Positions 51,017 to 54,482 of a stretch of 54,482 nucleotides of DNA are shown piece by piece; position 1 is the first letter of the stretch; the number at the start of each line of letters is the position of its first letter. The DNA comes from Verrucomicrobiota bacterium. GTDB taxonomy: Bacteria > Verrucomicrobiota > Verrucomicrobiia > Limisphaerales > JAEYXS01. The position numbers and the translations under genes were made by a program. The stretch covers positions 1-54,482 of the forward strand of contig JAEYXS010000077.1 in the NCBI GenBank assembly GCA_023431185.1. Reading direction: 5' to 3'. Under the pieces are notes generated by a model that was not told the DNA's origin, did not search any database, and saw nothing but the letters and a program-made list of their open reading frames with translations.

Positions 51017-51709
51017 TCAGTCGTTGCCGCCTTGTGATTTCACCGGGCGGAATGGATACACCCAGTTCGCGAAGGCTCCGAGCTGCCTGGTTTGCAACCA
51101 CAGCCGCCCCTTGCCGGAGAATTTACAGACGAGACCTTCGCCGGAGAAGAAGAGCGACTTGTAGCCCCCCACTTTCCCCACGCTGTATTCCAGCCCGTCG
51201 GTGAAGGCCACGATGTGGCCGGTATCCACCACGTAATTGCCGTCCACCTCGATCTCCATCATGGCACCGTAGGTGTTGAACCACAGGTCACCCACGCCGG
51301 AACAGCGCGCGAGGAAGAGGGATTCGCCGGAGAAAAAGCCCTTCACCAAGCCCTGCCATTTGGATTCGATGTTCACGCCCATCGTGGCGGCGACGAACGC
51401 CGCGCTTTGCAGGTAAATGATGTCGTTCTCGAGGTAGAGATGCTCCATGTCACCGGGCGAACCGGGGGCGATGCCGATCTCGCCGGGACCGTTCTCGGCG
51501 GAGAACTCGTTGATGAAGAGCGACTCACCCGTCAACAGGCGCGAGAACCCGCCGCGCATCTTCGTCTTCATGCGGATGTTGGTGTCCATGGTGGCCATGG
51601 AACCGGCCTCCACCTTGAGCGTCTGCCCGGCGGGGATGTTGACCGTCAGGTAGCTGAAGTCCGGCTTGCCCGCGAGCTTGTATTGGTATTCAGAATGATC
51701 GTTGCGCAT
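51017..51709 (-). CDS. AIM24 family protein, third of three
   Basis: 230 residues of the AIM24/TIGR00266 type, a beta-helix-like trimer-forming fold of unknown biochemical role. Family blocks are GESLFINEFSA near 62, GNYVVDTGHIVAF near 155 and the end FFSGEGLVCKFSGKG then LWLQTR. It is 15 bases downstream of the second paralog and closes the operon. Confidence 0.88.
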   Translation of the reverse strand: MRNDHSEYQYKLAGKPDFSYLTVNIPAGQTLKVEAGSMATMDTNIRMKTKMRGGFSRLLTGESLFINEFSAENGPGEIGIAPGSPGDMEHLYLENDIIYLQSAAFVAATMGVNIESKWQGLVKGFFSGESLFLARCSGVGDLWFNTYGAMMEIEVDGNYVVDTGHIVAFTDGLEYSVGKVGGYKSLFFSGEGLVCKFSGKGRLWLQTRQLGAFANWVYPFRPVKSQGGND

Positions 51710-51724
51710 AGCTGGTCTCTCCTT

Positions 51725-52408
51725 TTATGCCCGCGGTTTCAACAGCGACCCCAGCTCGAAGCCGAAGCTGGAGGGATTGTGCGACTGGCACCAGACCGTG
51801 CCTTGGCCCTGGAATTTGCACACCAGCCCTTCACCGCCGAGGATGGCGTTGAGCCAGCTCTTGCCCGGCTTCGTGATCTTGAACTGCAAAGTCTCGTCAA
51901 AACTCACGATGTGCCCGGAATCCACGATGTATTCCCCGTTCACCTCCTGCGGATAGATCGCGCCGAAGGAGCTGAGGATGACTTTGCCCGTGCCGGAGAT
52001 CTTGAGCCAGAATACGCTCTCGCCGGAGAGCAGGGATTTGAAGCCCTGCCAGCCGAGGTCAATATCGACCCCGTCCGAGCAGGCCACGAACGAGCCGCTT
52101 TGCACGATGATCGTCTCGCCTTGCAGGTCCAGTTGCATCATGTCGCCCGGCAAGGTGGTGGCCAGGAACAGTTCGCCGCCGCTGGGTCCGGCGGTGAAAT
52201 GGTTCATGAAGAAAGATTCGCCTGAGAGCATGCGCTTGAGGCCGCTCAGGATGCCGCCGCCTCCGCCGCGTTTCTTTGTGCTGGTCTCGATCGCCATGTC
52301 GCCGCTCATCGCGATCATCGCGCCGCCCTCGGCGGTGATGGATTCGCTGGGCCCCAGCGCCACGCGCGCGGCCGAATTGCCCGGTTGGAAAATCAGGTCG
52401 ATATGCAT
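51725..52408 (-). CDS. AIM24 family protein, second of three
   Basis: 227 residues. Blocks GESFFMNHFTAG, GEYIVDSGHIVSF and ILGGEGLVCKFQGQG match the other two copies, but the overall sequence has diverged strongly, which points to old duplications and separate roles rather than recent copies. A Gly-rich loop (KKRGGGGGILSG) is unique to this copy. 14 bases separate it from the first paralog. Confidence 0.88.
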   Translation of the reverse strand: MHIDLIFQPGNSAARVALGPSESITAEGGAMIAMSGDMAIETSTKKRGGGGGILSGLKRMLSGESFFMNHFTAGPSGGELFLATTLPGDMMQLDLQGETIIVQSGSFVACSDGVDIDLGWQGFKSLLSGESVFWLKISGTGKVILSSFGAIYPQEVNGEYIVDSGHIVSFDETLQFKITKPGKSWLNAILGGEGLVCKFQGQGTVWCQSHNPSSFGFELGSLLKPRA

Positions 52409-52422
52409 AAGTGCGTTGCTCC

Positions 52423-53085
52423 TCAGATGATGCGTGGGTTGAGCCAGTTCGCCAGGCCGGTCAGGCTGCGCGTTTGGATGACGATCTTGCCGGTGCCCTG
52501 TACCCGCGTCACCAGTCCTTCACCGCCGAAAAAGCTGGAGAAGATGCCGCCTGCGAGCTGCACCTTGAGCTTCAACTGCGGCTCGTAACTCACGAGGTGC
52601 GCCGTATCCACGATGTATTCGCCCTCCACCTCTTTCTCCAGCAACTCACCGTAGGCGCCGAACCAGACCTTGCCCACGCCGGATACGGTCAGCTTGAAGA
52701 GACCCTCCCGGGCGATGAACGAGGCGAAGCCCGCCCATTTCAAGCCCAGCTTGATGCCCGGGGTGGAGCAGATGTAAGCGCCCGGCTGCAGGCACAGCGT
52801 CTCGCCGTTCAGATCCACCTCGCGCATGTTGCCCGGTGTGGCCTGCACCAGCGTGACCTTGCAGACTTCCTGGGTGTTGTTGATGAACTCGTTCACGAAA
52901 AGCGATTCCCCGCCCAGGAACCGTTTGCACAGTCCGGAGAAGAATCCGCCGTTGAATCTGGTCATCATGTCGAGGTTGGCCGACATGCTGGCCATCGCGT
53001 CCGCCTCGGCCACGATGCTTTCTCCCGGCTCCAACTGCACATGCAGATGGGCAAAGGAGGGTGCGCCTTTCATCTCTACATTCAT
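52423..53085 (-). CDS. AIM24 family protein, first of three
   Basis: 220 residues with GESLFVNEFINN, GEYIVDTAHLVSY and FFGGEGLVTRVQGTG. It lacks the Cys found before the C-terminal block in the other copies (CKF is TRV here). Its start overlaps the protease stop by 4 bases, so the two are translated together. Confidence 0.88.
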   Translation of the reverse strand: MNVEMKGAPSFAHLHVQLEPGESIVAEADAMASMSANLDMMTRFNGGFFSGLCKRFLGGESLFVNEFINNTQEVCKVTLVQATPGNMREVDLNGETLCLQPGAYICSTPGIKLGLKWAGFASFIAREGLFKLTVSGVGKVWFGAYGELLEKEVEGEYIVDTAHLVSYEPQLKLKVQLAGGIFSSFFGGEGLVTRVQGTGKIVIQTRSLTGLANWLNPRII

Positions 53086-54305
53086 TGTTTTTTCCCTGGG
53101 TTAGGTTTGTCCGTTGGCTTTTCCGTGTCTTTGTCGCCCTTCTTCAGCTTGGCACGCAGATTATTTTGAAACTCCGCGAAATTCAAATCGAATCCCGCAT
53201 ACTTCTGGTTCTTCGGCAATGCCTTCGCCTTCTCCTCCAGCCGGGCGATCCGTTCGCTCGTGGCCGGATGCGTGCTCATGAAGGCCAGCGTTTCCTGCAC
53301 CTCCGCCAGCGGGTTGTCGTCATGCTCATGCGCGAGCGTCTCGAAGAACGAGATCATCCCGCGCGGATTCACGTCTGCCTTGATGAGATATTCCCAGCCC
53401 GTGTCATCCGCCTCCCGTTCGTAATCGCGCGAATGCTTCTGGTTCAGCAGATAGCGGGCATTGGAACTGAACACGCCGACAAGGTCGCTCACATCGCCGA
53501 GCAGGAACTGGAACAGGAAATACGTGCCGGCGGATTTCACCACGTTCCGCACCGAGTGCCGTTTCGTCACGTGGGCGATCTCATGCGCCAGCACCCCGGC
53601 CACTTCCTCGGCGGACTTGGCCTTCAGGATCAGTTCGCTGTGGATCACCACATGCCCGCCCGGCAGGGCAAAGGCATTGATCGTGGGATCCTCGATGATG
53701 TGGAACTTGAAGGGATACGGCTGCTCGCCCACGCCTTTCAACAGCGGTTCCGTCAAGGCGGCCAGATGCTTTGCCAGCGCGTCATCCTCGATCGGTGGAT
53801 TCCCCGAAGTCATCGAACTGAACACCGTTTCCCCGAGCTTCACTTCCCACTCCGGCGGGATGCGGTCCGTCACCACGCTCACCAGCGGGTCCCGGGCGGC
53901 GAAAAGCCCGACCACCAGCGCCACGATCACCGCCAAGATGCTCGCCCACACGGCCATGTTCGAGCGTTTTTTCCCGTGGACCTTGACGATCTGGGCCGCC
54001 AGTTCCGGCCGCTCCTTGAACACCGGCTCCTGCAAGATGGCGTGATCCGCCGTGTGCAGTGTGCTGTCGGGCAGCGAGGGATGTTTGAAGAAAATGATGC
54101 GGTCCGAGGCCCCGCCCAATGTGATGCTCAAGCCCGCGAGCGGCAGCTCCAGTTGTCCGGCCTTGCCGGTGAACTGCAAGGCGAGCGAACCCACCAGCAA
54201 CGTGCCGCCCCCGCGCCCGTTGGGAAAGGCCGGATGGAACGCGCCCCCTTCATAGATGCGCGGTTGCTGACTGCCACGCACTGGATTATTTGCCTCCTGA
54301 ATCAT
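53082..54305 (-). CDS. M48-family zinc metalloprotease with N-terminal domain and one membrane helix
   Basis: 407 residues. A unique N-terminal domain (about 1-115) is followed by one membrane helix (about 117-137, VWASILAVIVALVVGLFAA) and an M48 domain: HEIAH with H241, E242 and H245 for zinc and catalysis, and the third ligand in DYEREADDTG (E298). FALPGGHVVIHS upstream and THPATSERI downstream are typical. The C-terminus is a Lys/Pro tail. M48 proteases act in envelope quality control. It heads the operon with three AIM24 proteins, with a 4-base overlap to the first, which suggests the AIM24 proteins are substrates or partners. Confidence 0.9.
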   Translation of the reverse strand: MIQEANNPVRGSQQPRIYEGGAFHPAFPNGRGGGTLLVGSLALQFTGKAGQLELPLAGLSITLGGASDRIIFFKHPSLPDSTLHTADHAILQEPVFKERPELAAQIVKVHGKKRSNMAVWASILAVIVALVVGLFAARDPLVSVVTDRIPPEWEVKLGETVFSSMTSGNPPIEDDALAKHLAALTEPLLKGVGEQPYPFKFHIIEDPTINAFALPGGHVVIHSELILKAKSAEEVAGVLAHEIAHVTKRHSVRNVVKSAGTYFLFQFLLGDVSDLVGVFSSNARYLLNQKHSRDYEREADDTGWEYLIKADVNPRGMISFFETLAHEHDDNPLAEVQETLAFMSTHPATSERIARLEEKAKALPKNQKYAGFDLNFAEFQNNLRAKLKKGDKDTEKPTDKPNPGKKQ

Positions 54306-54341
54306 AGTGCTAGAACTGTTCGCGAGTGGAGCTTAATCCCC

Positions 54342-54379
54342 GGCCGGTTGCAATCCTCAATCTCGTCCAGCAACCGGTC
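54342..54379 (-). promoter_or_regulatory. Inverted repeat upstream of the M48-AIM24 operon
   Basis: GGCCGGTTGC (54342-54351) and GCAACCGGTC (54370-54379) form a 10-base inverted repeat with one mismatch around an 18-base spacer, 37-74 bases before the protease ATG. A TATTAT (54387-54382, minus strand) lies just upstream, so the repeat would overlap the transcription start as an operator or form a leader hairpin. No good -35 box is seen. Confidence 0.4.
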
Positions 54380-54462
54380 AGATAATACGATTCAGACCTC
54401 CTTTCCCGCTTCCTTCTGCTGTGTAACTGATCTTTCATGCCGACACTCTAACCTGGTCACTA

Positions 54463-54482
54463 GGACAACCGCTGTCCTACCC
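54463..54482. repeat. GGACA-TGTCCTACCC repeat, copy 2
   Basis: GGACA, loop ACCGC, TGTCC, then TACCC at the very edge of the window. The arms and tail equal those at 25116 and the loop is its complement. Confidence 0.45.

Overview
The window reads as chromosomal DNA of a Verrucomicrobiota bacterium, most likely of the Pedosphaera/Limisphaera type. The strongest lineage marker is a 51-residue basic protein at 6077-6232 that matches the signature small basic protein of the PVC superphylum. Supporting markers are two secreted type I sulfatases, a DUF1549/DUF1553 cytochrome-like protein with a DUF1501 partner, a CxxCH membrane-bound-dehydrogenase protein and many short dispersed palindromes. Placement below phylum level is inference. 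No rRNA, tRNA, CRISPR, phage or transposase gene was seen, so this looks like ordinary chromosome with accessory traits.

Layout. 1-5174 (minus): a lipoprotein cut by the window edge, a YjhG/YagF-type sugar-acid dehydratase, a membrane-anchored unknown, an acyltransferase-3-like membrane protein and an SDR dehydrogenase. 5321-10141 (plus): an anchored unknown, the PVC basic protein, an RsuA/RluB pseudouridine synthase, an SH3-domain protein, FolD, a DUF6941-like protein and another unknown. 10270-17053 (minus): a tightly packed LysM/TPR lipoprotein, membrane protein, ABC ATPase and ABC-2 exporter set, then a membrane protein, a methyltransferase, a small membrane protein and a small secreted protein. 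17235-24237 (plus): sulfatase, DUF1549/DUF1553 protein, ankyrin-like protein, DUF1501 protein. 25351-31022 (plus): CorA, then an NtrB-like kinase, an NtrC-like sigma54 activator and a glycosyltransferase-like membrane protein. 31292-42108 (minus): CxxCH/PQQ-like dehydrogenase, OppCBA without ATPases, a second sulfatase, an SGNH esterase and four small envelope proteins. 42506-45256 (plus): aconitase A. 45354-54305 (minus): DAHP synthase behind a possible attenuator, an ABM-fold protein, a family 2 glycosyltransferase, a kinase-MurQ fusion, an SRPBCC protein, a rhodanese, and an operon of one M48 protease with three AIM24 paralogs.

How it fits together. Central and housekeeping functions (FolD, AcnA, AroF, RluB) are mixed with functions for breaking down sulfated polysaccharide and sugar acids (sulfatases, esterase, dehydratase, SDR, the DUF1501 pair, the CxxCH dehydrogenase) and for envelope upkeep and peptidoglycan recycling (kinase-MurQ fusion, LysM protein, ABC-2 exporter, M48-AIM24 operon).

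The points most worth following are the M48-AIM24-AIM24-AIM24 operon, the single-chain kinase-MurQ enzyme, the terminator/antiterminator arrangement before the DAHP synthase, and several families of REP-like palindromes in the gaps between genes. All calls come from reading the sequence; no database search was run.
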